NCBI GenBank assembly: GCA_022842065.1
Contig: JALHQH010000030.1
Span: 73,734-137,733 of the forward strand
DNA: 64,000 nucleotides
Direction of reading: 5' to 3'
DNA from: Caldilineaceae bacterium
Lineage (GTDB): Bacteria > Chloroflexota > Anaerolineae > Caldilineales > Caldilineaceae
Part shown: one piece after another, positions 6,732-16,163 of the stretch
Numbering within the stretch: the stretch's first letter is position 1
Layout: every line of letters starts with the position of its first letter
Translations under genes and position numbers: made by a program
The notes under the pieces: generated by a model
Databases searched by the model: none
Told to the model about the DNA's origin: nothing
The model's input: only the letters and a program-made list of their open reading frames with translations

Positions 6732-8360
6732 CTACTTCCCCCGATTCTTCGGCAGGAAATAGAGCGCCCATGGCGCGGGCATCTCGCCCACCGGCACGTC
6801 GATCAGCGTTGGGCGGTCGGCGTCGAAACCTTGCTGGATCGCACTCTTCAGTTCATCGGCATTGTGAGCACGCAGACCAAGAGCGCCGAAGGCGTCGGCG
6901 AGTTTGACGAAGTCGGGGTTTTCCAGGTCGGTGCCGATCACGCGGCCACCGTAATCTTTCTTCTGCATGCGCTGGACGTTGCCAAAGGCGCCGTCGCTAA
7001 AGATCACATGGACGAGGTTGATCTTGTGTTTGACCGCGGTCGATAGCTCTTGCACGTTGAACATAAAACCGCCATCGCCGGAGATCGAGATCACCGGTTT
7101 GTCGGGGTGCGCCACTTTGACGCCCAGGGCGGTGGCATAACTCCAGCCTAGGGTGCCTTGGTAGCCGGGCGAGATGTAGGTGCGCGGCTCGTAGACCTCG
7201 AACTCGGTGCGGCTGACATAGCCGACCTGCGTTAGGTCATCGACAAAGTAGCCATCATCGGGCAGGACGCTGCGCATGGCCTTGAGGAAAGCCACCTGCG
7301 GCGCGACCGATTCGGCGCGCGTCTCAATTTCGGCTTTGATATCTTCCATCTCCTGCGTGCGCGAGGGGCGACTGACGCCGGCAGCCTTGAGCGCGCTGAC
7401 CAACTGCGGCACGACCTCTTCACAGCGGGCGACAAAACCGACCGTCGGCTTCTGCACGCGGTAATGCTCTTCAGGGTTAATATCGACGCGGATCACCTTG
7501 AGCTTCTCATCGGTACCCCAACCCATCAGCGGGCGGGCGATGCGGCTGCCCAGGGTCACGACCACATCCGCCTTTTCCCAGAGTTGATGGCCGGCGGTGG
7601 TACGGATCGACAAGGGATGGCGGCTGCTGACAATGCCGTGGCCGCTGCGCCCGGAGACGACCGGGGCCTGCAATAGTTCGGCCAATTCAAGCACCGCTTG
7701 GGCGCTGTCAATCGCGCCGGTGCCGACAAAGAGCAGCGGGTTTTCGGCCTTGCTGAGCAGTTCGACCGCTTCGGCCAACTTGTCACCGTCAACGGGCGGG
7801 TGGCGCTGGGCCAGTTCGACCCGACTCAGGTCTACTTCGGTCTTGGTCGAGAGCACATCGGGGGCGCATTCCAGCCCCACGGGTTGTGGCCGGCCGGTGT
7901 GCAGTTGGCGGAAAGCTTCGGCGACCAGATAGGGGGCGTCGGCTGGGCTTTCGATGCGCTCGGCCCATTTGGTCAAGGTCTTAAAGATGCCGATCTGGTC
8001 GGGGATCTCGTGGAGCAGCCCATAGCCTTTATTGATCGAGTCGGACTGGATCTGGCCGACCAGGGCTAACACGCGCGCATTCGTGCTATAAGCCGTGGCC
8101 AGCGCCGCTGTGGCATTGAGAAAGCCAGGACCGGGCACCACACTAAAGACCCCCACCTTGTCGCTGGAGAGGGCATAACCCAGGGCCATATAGGCCGCGC
8201 CCTGTTCATGGCGGGTGTGGATCACGCGCAGTTTGGCGCGGTTGTCATAAAAGGCGTTAAACAGGTGGTCGCTCTGCACACCAGGCAGCCCAAAGACCGT
8301 ATCGACGCCATGTGCGATCAGGGACTGGACAATTGCCTCGCCCCCGGTTACCTTTGCCAT
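6732..8360 (-). CDS. Thiamine diphosphate-dependent enzyme, acetolactate synthase large-subunit family
   Basis: The 542-aa protein has the full three-domain layout: an N-terminal Pyr domain with HEQGAAYMA, whose glutamate activates the cofactor; a central domain with VVTLGSRI; and a C-terminal PP domain with the ThDP motif GDGGFMFNVQELSTAV. Family members carry out acetolactate synthesis, decarboxylation or related C-C chemistry. The substrate cannot be assigned, and no small regulatory subunit (ilvN) is adjacent, so a true biosynthetic IlvB is doubtful. The ATG at 8360 has AAAGGAG 6 nt upstream. It is divergent from the Gfo/Idh/MocA gene at 8749, across a repeat-filled spacer. Confidence 0.85.
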   Translation of the reverse strand: MAKVTGGEAIVQSLIAHGVDTVFGLPGVQSDHLFNAFYDNRAKLRVIHTRHEQGAAYMALGYALSSDKVGVFSVVPGPGFLNATAALATAYSTNARVLALVGQIQSDSINKGYGLLHEIPDQIGIFKTLTKWAERIESPADAPYLVAEAFRQLHTGRPQPVGLECAPDVLSTKTEVDLSRVELAQRHPPVDGDKLAEAVELLSKAENPLLFVGTGAIDSAQAVLELAELLQAPVVSGRSGHGIVSSRHPLSIRTTAGHQLWEKADVVVTLGSRIARPLMGWGTDEKLKVIRVDINPEEHYRVQKPTVGFVARCEEVVPQLVSALKAAGVSRPSRTQEMEDIKAEIETRAESVAPQVAFLKAMRSVLPDDGYFVDDLTQVGYVSRTEFEVYEPRTYISPGYQGTLGWSYATALGVKVAHPDKPVISISGDGGFMFNVQELSTAVKHKINLVHVIFSDGAFGNVQRMQKKDYGGRVIGTDLENPDFVKLADAFGALGLRAHNADELKSAIQQGFDADRPTLIDVPVGEMPAPWALYFLPKNRGK

Positions 8361-8370
8361 AATTGCTCCT

Positions 8371-8718
8371 TTAATGCGTGATGGGTAAAACGTGATGGGT
8401 AAAACGTGATGCGTAAAACGTGATGCGTGAGACGTAATGCGTAAAACGTGAGACGTGAAAGACTTGTCTCATTATCGGACAACCTATGTCCATCACGCAA
8501 ATTAGCGAGTATATCCCACTTGGCGTGAGAAAAGAGGTGCGGGGGTCAAACATTCCGGGAATGTGATCCACGCTAAGTGGGATATACGCAAATTAGGACC
8601 AATTGACAAGCCCACCTTTCCCACCGATAATACCCCAAACAGACTCATCACCCATCACGTTTCACGTTTCACGTTTCACGTTTCACGTTTCACGTTTCAC
8701 GTTTCACGTTTCACGTTT
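8371..8718. repeat. Short tandem and dispersed repeats (GTGATGCGTAAAAC and CACGTTT families)
   Basis: At 8371-8460 imperfect copies of CGTGATGCGTAAAA alternate. At 8656-8718 nine exact tandem copies of the 7-mer CACGTTT occur. The same sequence family reappears at about 57520-57575. The stretch lies in the spacer between two divergent genes, and no promoter stands out within it. Confidence 0.9.
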
Positions 8719-8748
8719 TACGCATCATAGAAAAGGACCAATCGACCA

Positions 8749-9756
8749 ATGAAAACTATCCGCTGGGGGATTATCGGCTGTGGCAATGTGACGGAAGTAA
8801 AGAGTGGGCCGGGGTTGCAGAAGGCGACGGGTTCGGTGTTGGTGGCGGTGATGCGCCGTGACGGGGCGTTGGCCAAGGATTATGCTGAACGGCATGGGGT
8901 GGCGCGCTGGTATGACGATGCTGACCGGTTGATCAACGATCCAGAAGTCGATGCGGTCTATATTGCGACACCGCCCAATGCCCATGCCGATTATACGAAA
9001 GCGGTGGCTGCGGCAGGGAAACCGGTTTATGTGGAAAAGCCGATGGCGCTGAATCACGCTGAATGTTTAGCGATGGTAGAAAGTTGTCAAGTGGCGGGGG
9101 TGCCACTCTGGGTCGCTTATTATCGCCGGCGCTTGCCGCGCTTTTTGAAGGTGAAGGAGCTGATCGACAGCGGCGCAATTGGCACCGTGCGCACGGCAAC
9201 CGTCACCTTTTACCGCAATTGGACCCCACCAGCGGACGGCACCCTGCCTTGGCGTGTCGATCCGACAATTGCGGGCGGTGGCTTTTTTGTCGATCTGGCC
9301 TCACACACCTTTGACTATCTCGACTACTTTTTAGGACCGATTGTGCAGGTTGAAGGGCACGCCGCCAATGTGGCCGGTCACTATCGGGCGGAAGACACGG
9401 TGGTCTGTAGTTTTGCCTTTGCCGGCGGTGCGCATGGCATCGGGCTGTGGAACTTTGCCAGCTATGATCACCTCGACCAGACCGAGATTATCGGCGACAG
9501 GGGGAAACTCACCTTCTCTTCGTTTGGCACCGAGCCGGTGCGCTTGACCACCCGTGCCGGCGTCACCGACTTCCCCGAACCAACCCCACCCCATGTGCAA
9601 CAGCCCTTAATCCAGACGATTGTCGATGAGCTTAATGGGGTTGGCCAATGTCCCAGCACCGGCGTCAGCGCGGCCCGTACCACTTGGGTGATGGATCAAC
9701 TGTTGCAAGGTTATTACACAGGCAAGCCACCCAGAGGGTCCCTGGATGCCTGCTGA
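8749..9756 (+). CDS. Gfo/Idh/MocA family oxidoreductase
   Basis: The 335-aa protein opens with the Rossmann motif IIGCGNV (about residues 8-14), followed by the family signature EKPMALNHAEC near residue 95, where the lysine is the conserved catalytic/cofactor residue. The C-terminal half is the alpha/beta substrate domain with an ASHTFDYLDYFLG segment. Members oxidise sugars, inositols or other polyols with NAD(P). The specific substrate is unknown. The gene ends inside the long inverted repeat at 9749-9821, so its last residues and 3' end share sequence with that element. ATG 8749 has no strong ribosome site. Confidence 0.88.
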   Translation: MKTIRWGIIGCGNVTEVKSGPGLQKATGSVLVAVMRRDGALAKDYAERHGVARWYDDADRLINDPEVDAVYIATPPNAHADYTKAVAAAGKPVYVEKPMALNHAECLAMVESCQVAGVPLWVAYYRRRLPRFLKVKELIDSGAIGTVRTATVTFYRNWTPPADGTLPWRVDPTIAGGGFFVDLASHTFDYLDYFLGPIVQVEGHAANVAGHYRAEDTVVCSFAFAGGAHGIGLWNFASYDHLDQTEIIGDRGKLTFSSFGTEPVRLTTRAGVTDFPEPTPPHVQQPLIQTIVDELNGVGQCPSTGVSAARTTWVMDQLLQGYYTGKPPRGSLDAC

Positions 9757-9821
9757 GATGCAAAACCCATTACAACGGGTTGTCAGATAACCCGTTGTAA
9801 TGGGTTTTGCATCTCAGCAGG
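9749..9821. repeat. Perfect 33-bp inverted repeat between convergent genes
   Basis: Arms 9749-9781 and 9789-9821 are exact complements around a 7-nt loop. The arm contains GATGCAAAACCCATT and ACGGGTT, related to the hairpin cluster at 18102-18182 (GATGCGAAACCCG). It overlaps the last codons and stop of the upstream gene. It may act as a bidirectional terminator, although there is no T-run. Confidence 0.85.
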
Positions 9822-9839
9822 TGAATTCATTCATCTGGC

Positions 9840-10745
9840 CTATGCCGGGTTAAAACGACGCCAGATGGCCCGGAATACGACAAAAAAGAATCCAACAATC
9901 AGCCCCAGAATGAGTAAAATCGGCAACAGATAAAGGCCAACCCAGATGAGGATATCACCCAGCCCTTGCAGGGTATTGACCAGTTGGCGGAGCGTGTCGC
10001 GCACAACCCCCGTGGGCTGCCAGCCGGTTTCGATCACGGGCAGGGTGACAACATTCGGCAGCAGCGTGAGATCCAACGTCGACAGGGCAACCAGGTTATC
10101 CAACAGATTCTGCTGCCCTTGCAGTTGTTCAATCTGGCCGCGAATCCCATTCAGATGATTATAGACGGCCAAAACATCTTCCGGTTTGGCATTGGGCCTG
10201 GCACGCACCTCGGCTAACATGTCGCGCAATTCGACTTCGACGGCTTCCAGATTGCGCAGTTGCGCGGCCCGATCGCTGTATTGGTCGGTGACATCTTCAC
10301 GGTTAATCGTCTGATTGGTAACATCAACCGCCAACGCTGCCAACTGTGTCATCACCGGCTCCAGTTGCTCAGAGGGAATACGCAAGGAGAGCGTTCCTTG
10401 CAGCCGAGTCTCGGCACCATCGTCACTTTTATAAAGATTGGCGTTGGCGACATAACCACCTAGCGTTCCCAGTAGTTGTTGGATCTGCGTAACCACCGCT
10501 TCCGCATCATCGACGACCAGATTCATTGTGGCGCGAGCAATCACCTTACGGGCAAAGGTGCCCCCATCCTGGGCGACCAGTGCATCGGCGACCTGCTCAT
10601 CGGCCATAGCGGGGGCGGCCATTGACGCAGATTCATCTGCCGCGGCGGGGGCCTCGCTCGCAGCCGGTGCCGAACTGCAGCCACTCAGCCACAGGCTGAT
10701 CACGATCCCAATTACCCAAATAACGTGCCATTGTTTGTGTTGCAT
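9840..10745 (-). CDS. DUF4349-domain lipoprotein
   Basis: The 301-aa protein has a signal peptide with lipobox LSGC (cysteine near residue 23), an Ala-rich linker, then the DUF4349 core: RKVIARATMNLVVDDAEA, GGYVANANLY, a long central coiled-coil region (about 150-215) and a C-terminal transmembrane helix near 265-290 with a basic end. Proteins of this type are membrane-anchored and extracytoplasmic; their function is unknown. A strong GGGAGGGG site lies 3 nt before the ATG. It converges with the oxidoreductase gene across the inverted repeat. Confidence 0.85.
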   Translation of the reverse strand: MQHKQWHVIWVIGIVISLWLSGCSSAPAASEAPAAADESASMAAPAMADEQVADALVAQDGGTFARKVIARATMNLVVDDAEAVVTQIQQLLGTLGGYVANANLYKSDDGAETRLQGTLSLRIPSEQLEPVMTQLAALAVDVTNQTINREDVTDQYSDRAAQLRNLEAVEVELRDMLAEVRARPNAKPEDVLAVYNHLNGIRGQIEQLQGQQNLLDNLVALSTLDLTLLPNVVTLPVIETGWQPTGVVRDTLRQLVNTLQGLGDILIWVGLYLLPILLILGLIVGFFFVVFRAIWRRFNPA

Positions 10746-11010
10746 TTTCCCCTCCCAAAGCGGTTTTTAATTCGTTGCGTGCTCAGGATAAGGCAAAAAT
10801 TGGTGCAAGACCAGAGCCAGATCTGTACCATTGGTCATTTTATCTGGTAACATTGGCTGTTACAACCAGCATTTTCATGTAACCCGTCTGGACTAGCGTT
10901 GATGATGTCGCTATTATGCACAAACCCATGGTTGAAACTCAGCTGTGATTGGGATGAATATGATGAAGTTCAACTCATCAATCCAGTATAGCATCAAGTG
11001 AAAGAAGCCA

Positions 11011-11463
11011 ATGAACAACCTGCTCAGCCGTTACCCTGTCATCCTGACCATTCCCGTCGCTTGGGGAGATATGGATGCCTTTCAACATGTCAATAACGTG
11101 GTCTATTTCCGCTATTTCGAGAGTGCGCGCATTGCCTACCTGGAGCGACTAGGCGTGGCCGATTTTATGACTAGCAGTGGGATTGGGCCGATCTTACACT
11201 CGGTCAATTGCCGCTTTCGGATTCCCGTCACCTATCCGGATACGGTACACGTGGGCGTGCGGGTAACGCGCATGGGCCGCGACCGCTTTGTAATGGATCA
11301 ATGTTTGGTCAGCGCACAACACCAGCAAATCGCTGCGCAGGGCGATGCCATCACTGTCACCTATGACTATGCCAACGCGACGAAAGCGCCATTACCCGCC
11401 CTGATCCGTGAGCGGATTAGCCAGTTGGAAGCCGCGCAGGAGAATATCATCGAGCCGATGTAA
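11011..11463 (+). CDS. Acyl-CoA thioesterase, hot-dog fold (YbgC/4HBT family)
   Basis: The 150-aa protein contains the 4HBT signature WGDMDAFQHVNNVVYFRYFE near residues 19-38, including the catalytic aspartate in the D-x-F/x-x-H-V-N-N pattern. Length and fold pattern fit single-domain hot-dog thioesterases that hydrolyse short acyl-CoA or aryl-CoA esters. It is preceded by a 265-bp spacer and is convergent with the P450 gene. Confidence 0.85.
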   Translation: MNNLLSRYPVILTIPVAWGDMDAFQHVNNVVYFRYFESARIAYLERLGVADFMTSSGIGPILHSVNCRFRIPVTYPDTVHVGVRVTRMGRDRFVMDQCLVSAQHQQIAAQGDAITVTYDYANATKAPLPALIRERISQLEAAQENIIEPM

Positions 11464-11526
11464 ATCCGCGGGATCTTGTTGCAGACGCGTTTGCAGTGGG
11501 TTCGTTTGCAGCGCTAGCGTGGTACC

Positions 11527-12759
11527 CTACCAGCGCACGGGCAGATGGTGCAGACCGCGCAGAATGGGAATGGTGCGCCAACGCAGCTGCTCCACTGGCA
11601 CGGCAAGTTGGATCTGGGGATAACGTTGCAGCAGTGTACTGATGGCAATCTGCCCTTCCAGCCGGGCGAGGGGCGCGCCCAGGCAATAGTGGATCCCCTG
11701 GCCAAAGCCAAGATGGCGGTTGGGTTCACGCGTAATGTCGAAGCGATCCGGCTGCGCGAATTGGGCTGGATCGCGATCCGCCGCGGCAAGGATCAGGCTG
11801 ATCGCGTCACCGCGCTCGATCAGCAGATCGCCGACAACCGGGATTGCTTCCGCGGCAAAGCGCATGGTGGCCCGTTCCACAGGGCCGTCATAGCGCACCA
11901 TCTCTTCGATCGCGGTGGGCAACAAGGATGGCTGGTTTTGCAGTAACGCCATCTGCTCCGGATGTTGCAAGAGGGCGAGGACACCATTGCCGACCAGGTT
12001 GACCGCGGTCTCATGGCCGGCCACGATCAGCAGGATCACCATGCTAAAGAGCTCTTCTTCGCGCAGCTTGTCTCCATCTTCTTCGGCCTGGAGCAGTAGC
12101 GAGATGAGATCCGCACGTGGTTCCAGCCGCCGTTCCGCAAAAACCCTGCGCATATAGCCGGTAAAATCTTCCATTACCCGTCCCGCCTTGGCCATTTTTT
12201 TGACACTGCGCTGTAGATTGGCCGAGGGGGTGACAAAGGCATTTGACCAGTTACGAAAGCGCAACCGATCACGTGGCGGAATGCCCAGCAATTCGGCGAT
12301 CACAATCATGGGCAGGGGGAAGGCAAACTCTTCGATCAGATCCATCTCGCCTTTGGCATGGGCCTTGTTGAGCAGTTCGTCGGCGACCCGTTGCACCCGT
12401 TGTTGTAACCCGGCGACCACCTGGTTGGTAAAGACCTTGCTGACCAACCCACGCAGCCGCGTATGATCAGGTGGATCGAGGTTGAGCATATGGTTGCCGA
12501 GCAGTTGGAGTAAAGGCGGGATGGCGGGGAGAGCGGCCCGCTCCTGGGCGGTCATGCTGTTGGCGACACTTTTGACCAGCCGTTTGTGATCGCGCAGCAG
12601 CGTGCTGACATCTTCATAGCGGGTGATAAACCAGATCGCGGTCTGCCCATCCATCGCCGTGCGCCGGTGAAAGGGCGAATCCTCACGCATGGCCGCATAG
12701 ATGGGATAGGGGTTGGCTTTGAAGGTGGGACCGAAGAGATCGAAGGGGCGTGCGATCAT
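11527..12759 (-). CDS. Cytochrome P450 (CYP107-like)
   Basis: The 410-aa soluble bacterial P450 carries the I-helix oxygen-activation motif AGHETAV, the ExxR-like region EEMVRYDGPV, and the haem-binding loop FGQGIHYCLG, with the axial cysteine at residue 359. It would need ferredoxin and reductase partners, which are not in the window, and the substrate is unknown. Its start codon overlaps the stop of the upstream Uma2 gene by 4 nt, so translation is probably coupled. Confidence 0.93.
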   Translation of the reverse strand: MIARPFDLFGPTFKANPYPIYAAMREDSPFHRRTAMDGQTAIWFITRYEDVSTLLRDHKRLVKSVANSMTAQERAALPAIPPLLQLLGNHMLNLDPPDHTRLRGLVSKVFTNQVVAGLQQRVQRVADELLNKAHAKGEMDLIEEFAFPLPMIVIAELLGIPPRDRLRFRNWSNAFVTPSANLQRSVKKMAKAGRVMEDFTGYMRRVFAERRLEPRADLISLLLQAEEDGDKLREEELFSMVILLIVAGHETAVNLVGNGVLALLQHPEQMALLQNQPSLLPTAIEEMVRYDGPVERATMRFAAEAIPVVGDLLIERGDAISLILAAADRDPAQFAQPDRFDITREPNRHLGFGQGIHYCLGAPLARLEGQIAISTLLQRYPQIQLAVPVEQLRWRTIPILRGLHHLPVRW

Positions 12760-13337
12760 TCAAAAACGGTACTGGCGATAATGTTAATCCCTTCGAGTAC
12801 GGCTGATTGCACGGTTTCGCCATTTGTGTACTCACCGAGCAGCGCATATTCGCCATGCGAAAGGGTATGAACTTCAATGGTGTGTGTATGCGGGTTAACA
12901 ATCCAATATTCAGGCACACCCGCTGCTTCATAGGCGGTAAACTTGACGACGCGGTCTATGCGCACACTGCTCGGCGAAATAACTTCAATAATCAGATCTG
13001 GGGCTCCTTCAAAATAAGGCAGTCGCCCTTCCGGCCACCGTTCAGCGCTCACAAATAGTAGATCAGGTTGAACAGGTCTGCTGCGCACAGAAAGGTGAAC
13101 CTCAAATGGTGCGACGAGCAAACGACCTCGTTTTTGCCCAACAATAAAATTGCCCAATTGTCTACTTAGCTCAGTAACAATGGTTTGATGATCAGAATTG
13201 GGCGCATTTGCCACGTAGAGCACTCCTTCAATGATTTCATAGCGCTTGCCGTCGTCGGGCAGAGCAAGATAATCCGCATAGGTCCACTGCCCTTGCACCG
13301 GCGTACTTTGTGATTGTTCGATGATGACATCAGTCAT
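12756..13337 (-). CDS. Uma2-family putative endonuclease (DUF820)
   Basis: The 193-aa protein has the Uma2 layout: WTYADYLALPDDGKRYEIIEGVLY at the N-terminus, RPVQPDLLFV with a metal-binding aspartate near 115, and the PD-(D/E)xK-type DLIIEVISPSS near 133-143, then a conserved KFTAYEAAGVPEYWIV. The family is common and highly duplicated in cyanobacteria and Chloroflexota; nuclease activity is predicted from the fold, and the biological role is unknown. It forms an overlapping gene pair with the downstream P450. Confidence 0.88.
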   Translation of the reverse strand: MTDVIIEQSQSTPVQGQWTYADYLALPDDGKRYEIIEGVLYVANAPNSDHQTIVTELSRQLGNFIVGQKRGRLLVAPFEVHLSVRSRPVQPDLLFVSAERWPEGRLPYFEGAPDLIIEVISPSSVRIDRVVKFTAYEAAGVPEYWIVNPHTHTIEVHTLSHGEYALLGEYTNGETVQSAVLEGINIIASTVFE

Positions 13338-13418
13338 GTAAGTATCTCCTTAAACAAGCACGCCAAGCCGTGCTTCGCCCACAAGGAGCGTATCATATCT
13401 CTAAGTCCTAAGCAATTT

Positions 13419-14912
13419 TCAAGCCAGGAAGTTCATCTCTGGCCGTAGATCCCACCGGTGCTGATCGGGGGGATTCGTATTGCGTGCCCAGGCGCGTAAG
13501 ACGGCATTATCTTTCCGTTTATCAGCCATCGTGACGGCGATCAGTTCTGGATTCCATTCGGCCAAGACCAGATCTGTTAATTCATGACGAATTGCCTGAC
13601 AGCTTGGATCCTGCGCCCGATCGACTACCTCACCCGGATCCTCGGCCAGGTTAAAAAGTTGGGGTTCCAGGCCGTGATAATAGATCAGCTTCCACGCGTC
13701 TTTGCGGACCATGCGCTGATAGGTTTTCCCCTCATCAATCTTGCGGGGGACATATTCATCGGCACAATATTCGGAAAAGGCGAGATCGTCCCAATTTGGG
13801 GTGGCGCGCTCAGGCGAAATCAACCCCAGGAAACTGCGCCCTGGCGAATTAGGCAAGGCCGGCGCACCGAGCGCATCGAGCATGGTCGCGTTGACATCAA
13901 GTGCGCTGATCACCCGGTTGCTGCGCTGGCCGGGCGCAATCACTCCTGGCCATGATACAATCAACGGCACCTTGACCGATTCCTCGTAAAAGACATGTTT
14001 CCACCAAAGGCCATGTTCCCCCTGCATATCGCCATGATCCGAAGTATAGACAATCAGGGTATTGTCGGCGAAACCATTGGCCGCCAGCGCGTCTAGGATT
14101 TGGCCGACCATAATGTCAACCCGATGGACCAACCCCCAATACGCAGCGCGTGAACGCAAAATCTCTTCATCGCTCACATCTACAATGCCGGTGTGTTCGC
14201 GCCAGGCGCGGAGAAAAGGATGGGTCACCTGCTCATGCGCTTGGGGCCGCTGCGGCATCGTCATCTGATCGGCATAGACAGCATAATCTTCGCTGCGGGC
14301 CACATAGGGTGGATGCGGCAACATCAGCCCAACAGAGATGCTAAAAGGGTCGACCTGCCCGGCCGCGCGCTGTTTTACCCCCAACTGATTGAGATAGGCA
14401 ACGGTCGTGGCGGTCACCTCTTCGTCATGCACCTGATAGGCCGACTGTCCAGCCCCGGATTTGGTCAGACTGATCCGGTCCGGTCCCGCGGTGCCGTCGA
14501 GCACGCCACGGTCGGGGCCACGCCCGCCGATGTAATTGCCGCTATGGTCGCCGACCAGCCGCTCGGCATAACCGTGCAACTGATCCGGGCCGACAGAATG
14601 CATCCGCCCAACCAACACGGGCTGATAGCCCGCTGCGCCCATCGCGTGCGCCATGGTCGGGATACTTGAATCGAGACCGTGGCTATTGGTCCACACCTGG
14701 TTTTGATAGGGATGCCGCCCCGTCAACATCGCCATGCGGGAGGGCACACAGATCGGCGAGTTGCAATAGGTGTTGGTAAAAAGTGCGCCACCCGCCGCCA
14801 AGCGGTCCAAATTGGGCGTCTGCACCAACCGATCACCATAACAGCCGGTGACATAGGGATTGTGTTGATCAGTGTGGATATACAGCAGATTGGGACGGCG
14901 TTGCTCGTTCAT
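13419..14912 (-). CDS. Sulfatase (alkaline phosphatase superfamily)
   Basis: The 497-aa enzyme starts with NLLYIHTDQH, where D15 is a metal ligand. It has the sulfatase signature CVPSR, with Cys55 predicted to be converted to formylglycine, and TSDHGDMQGEHGLWWKHVFYEES in the second metal/substrate region. Family members hydrolyse sulfate esters or, less often, phosphonates. No signal peptide is visible, so it is probably cytoplasmic. Conversion of Cys55 needs a true FGE or anSME, and neither is in this window; the FGE-like domain at 3.5-4.4 kb belongs to the DGR target and is not a good candidate. Confidence 0.92.
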   Translation of the reverse strand: MNEQRRPNLLYIHTDQHNPYVTGCYGDRLVQTPNLDRLAAGGALFTNTYCNSPICVPSRMAMLTGRHPYQNQVWTNSHGLDSSIPTMAHAMGAAGYQPVLVGRMHSVGPDQLHGYAERLVGDHSGNYIGGRGPDRGVLDGTAGPDRISLTKSGAGQSAYQVHDEEVTATTVAYLNQLGVKQRAAGQVDPFSISVGLMLPHPPYVARSEDYAVYADQMTMPQRPQAHEQVTHPFLRAWREHTGIVDVSDEEILRSRAAYWGLVHRVDIMVGQILDALAANGFADNTLIVYTSDHGDMQGEHGLWWKHVFYEESVKVPLIVSWPGVIAPGQRSNRVISALDVNATMLDALGAPALPNSPGRSFLGLISPERATPNWDDLAFSEYCADEYVPRKIDEGKTYQRMVRKDAWKLIYYHGLEPQLFNLAEDPGEVVDRAQDPSCQAIRHELTDLVLAEWNPELIAVTMADKRKDNAVLRAWARNTNPPDQHRWDLRPEMNFLA

Positions 14913-14949
14913 GATTTGGCTCCAGCAGTGGTTGGTCGTCAGTCGTCGG

Positions 14950-15612
14950 TTATCGGTACTTTAGCCAGTAATAGGCCAGCTTGGTATACTCGTCAAAGAT
15001 CATCTTTGGGTGGTTCTCATCCAGCCACCAGTCGTCGAGGTTAAAGCGATAGGGCTCGGGATAATAGCTTTGGGGCGTGGGGGCCATGCGAAAGGTAGGT
15101 GCTTTACCCTGCAAAATATGGCGCGCACTAAAGGCAACCCGGCGCGCATAACTGCTACTGGTGACGATGATCATCGACTGTTGGCCGTTCGCCTGCGCGG
15201 CCCGCACCAGGCTGTCAACGCGCGCATAGGTGCTGTTGTCAAAGGCGTCGGAGAAAAGCAGCGCATCGGCTGGCACGCCAGCCTGCACCGCCATATGGCC
15301 CGCAATCTCATCCCAGGGCTTCTCCATCACCTCGAAGGGCTCTTTGCTGATCACCGCCAACTCAACCGGAAAGTGACCAAGGAAGAGCATTTTTTTGCCA
15401 TAGCCCTGGTGATAGAGATCAAGCCCATAGTGGATCTCCGGCAGGGTGCCGGAGATGACCACAATCAGATCGACCGGCTGCAATTCATCCGCAACGGTGA
15501 GAAAGGCCCCGATCTGGTAGAGCAGGGGGCGACGCACGCTATAAAGCAGGAGTGCAATCAACAATAAAGTGCCAAGCAGGATCACCGCCCGGCGCTGACG
15601 GGTCAACATAGG
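14950..15612 (-). CDS. Membrane-anchored DUF218 (YdcF/SanA-like) protein
   Basis: From the ATG at 15612 this is 220 aa with one N-terminal transmembrane helix (about residues 7-25). The DUF218 core follows: VDLIVVISG, a LYHQGYGKKMLFLG strand-helix pair, GVPADALLF, and STYARVDSLVRAA with the conserved S/N-T near 140. E. coli SanA/YdcF relatives are linked to envelope integrity or bind nucleotides; the precise activity is unclear. A longer version from a TTG at 15711 is possible but lacks a ribosome site. Confidence 0.75.
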   Translation of the reverse strand, partial: PMLTRQRRAVILLGTLLLIALLLYSVRRPLLYQIGAFLTVADELQPVDLIVVISGTLPEIHYGLDLYHQGYGKKMLFLGHFPVELAVISKEPFEVMEKPWDEIAGHMAVQAGVPADALLFSDAFDNSTYARVDSLVRAAQANGQQSMIIVTSSSYARRVAFSARHILQGKAPTFRMAPTPQSYYPEPYRFNLDDWWLDENHPKMIFDEYTKLAYYWLKYR

Positions 15613-15727
15613 CAAAAGGCTGATCTTCCAGTAATGATGATGGTCGGGAATTGGTAGAGCTACAAGCGCACGTAAGCGTGGCTTTGGATGAACCTTATCA
15701 TAACGGGGCAAGCTTTGTCAACGGCGA

Positions 15728-15803
15728 TTGTTGTTGCCCCCTGGTTGTGCCCCCTGGTTGTGCCCCCTGGTTGTGCCCCCTGGTTGTGCCCCCTGGTTGT
15801 GCT
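15728..15803. repeat. 13-bp tandem repeat
   Basis: About five to six copies of TGGTTGTGCCCCC lie between two genes. The array is nearly perfect, so the copy number is likely variable. No gene function is apparent. Confidence 0.9.
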
Positions 15804-15882
15804 TAGTGCTTGAAGGCAGCCAAGAACTATTGTAGAATGTCCCTATAAATGTATGTGCAGTTATGCCCCGAAAGGTAAGCTG

Positions 15883-16158
15883 ATGCCAGAAACAATCACA
15901 GAAACGATCACAGAAACGATCATCGCGACGGAACAGCCAGCGGTTGCGCAACAACAAAGCAAGCTGGTCGCCAATCACGCGGCAACAAAAACAAATGGTG
16001 CAGTCACCCCGCAAGCTTGGTTCCCACCCCTCGAAAGTGGCGACCGACTGGCGCGCGCCGAATTTGAACGCCGCTACAACGCGCGCCCTGACCTCAAAAA
16101 AGCTGAACTCATCGAAGGGCAGCAACACCAACCATTCAATCCGACCCTAATCCGCTGA
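15883..16158 (+). pseudogene. Truncated Uma2-family gene (N-terminal fragment)
   Basis: The translated segment contains [20 protein letters not shown] and LKKAELIEG, the typical N-terminal opening of one Uma2 subfamily. The rest of the roughly 200-aa domain, including the PD-(D/E)xK residues, is absent: after ELIEG the frame runs through about 15 unrelated residues to a stop. An ATG at 15883 follows AAAGGT. The fragment begins with a repeated ETIT segment. It is interpreted as a gene remnant; expression as a short peptide cannot be excluded. Confidence 0.65.
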
Positions 16159-16163
16159 CCACG

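Noticed and set aside
6732..8360. Biosynthetic acetolactate synthase IlvB
   Set aside because: The family is right, but no ilvN is next to it, no other branched-chain amino-acid genes are nearby and substrate residues cannot be verified, so only the ThDP family call is kept.
15718..16131. 137-codon minus-strand ORF ending in repeated GTTRGHNQGAQPGG-like sequence
   Set aside because: It is produced by the 13-bp tandem array and is antisense to the Uma2 fragment.
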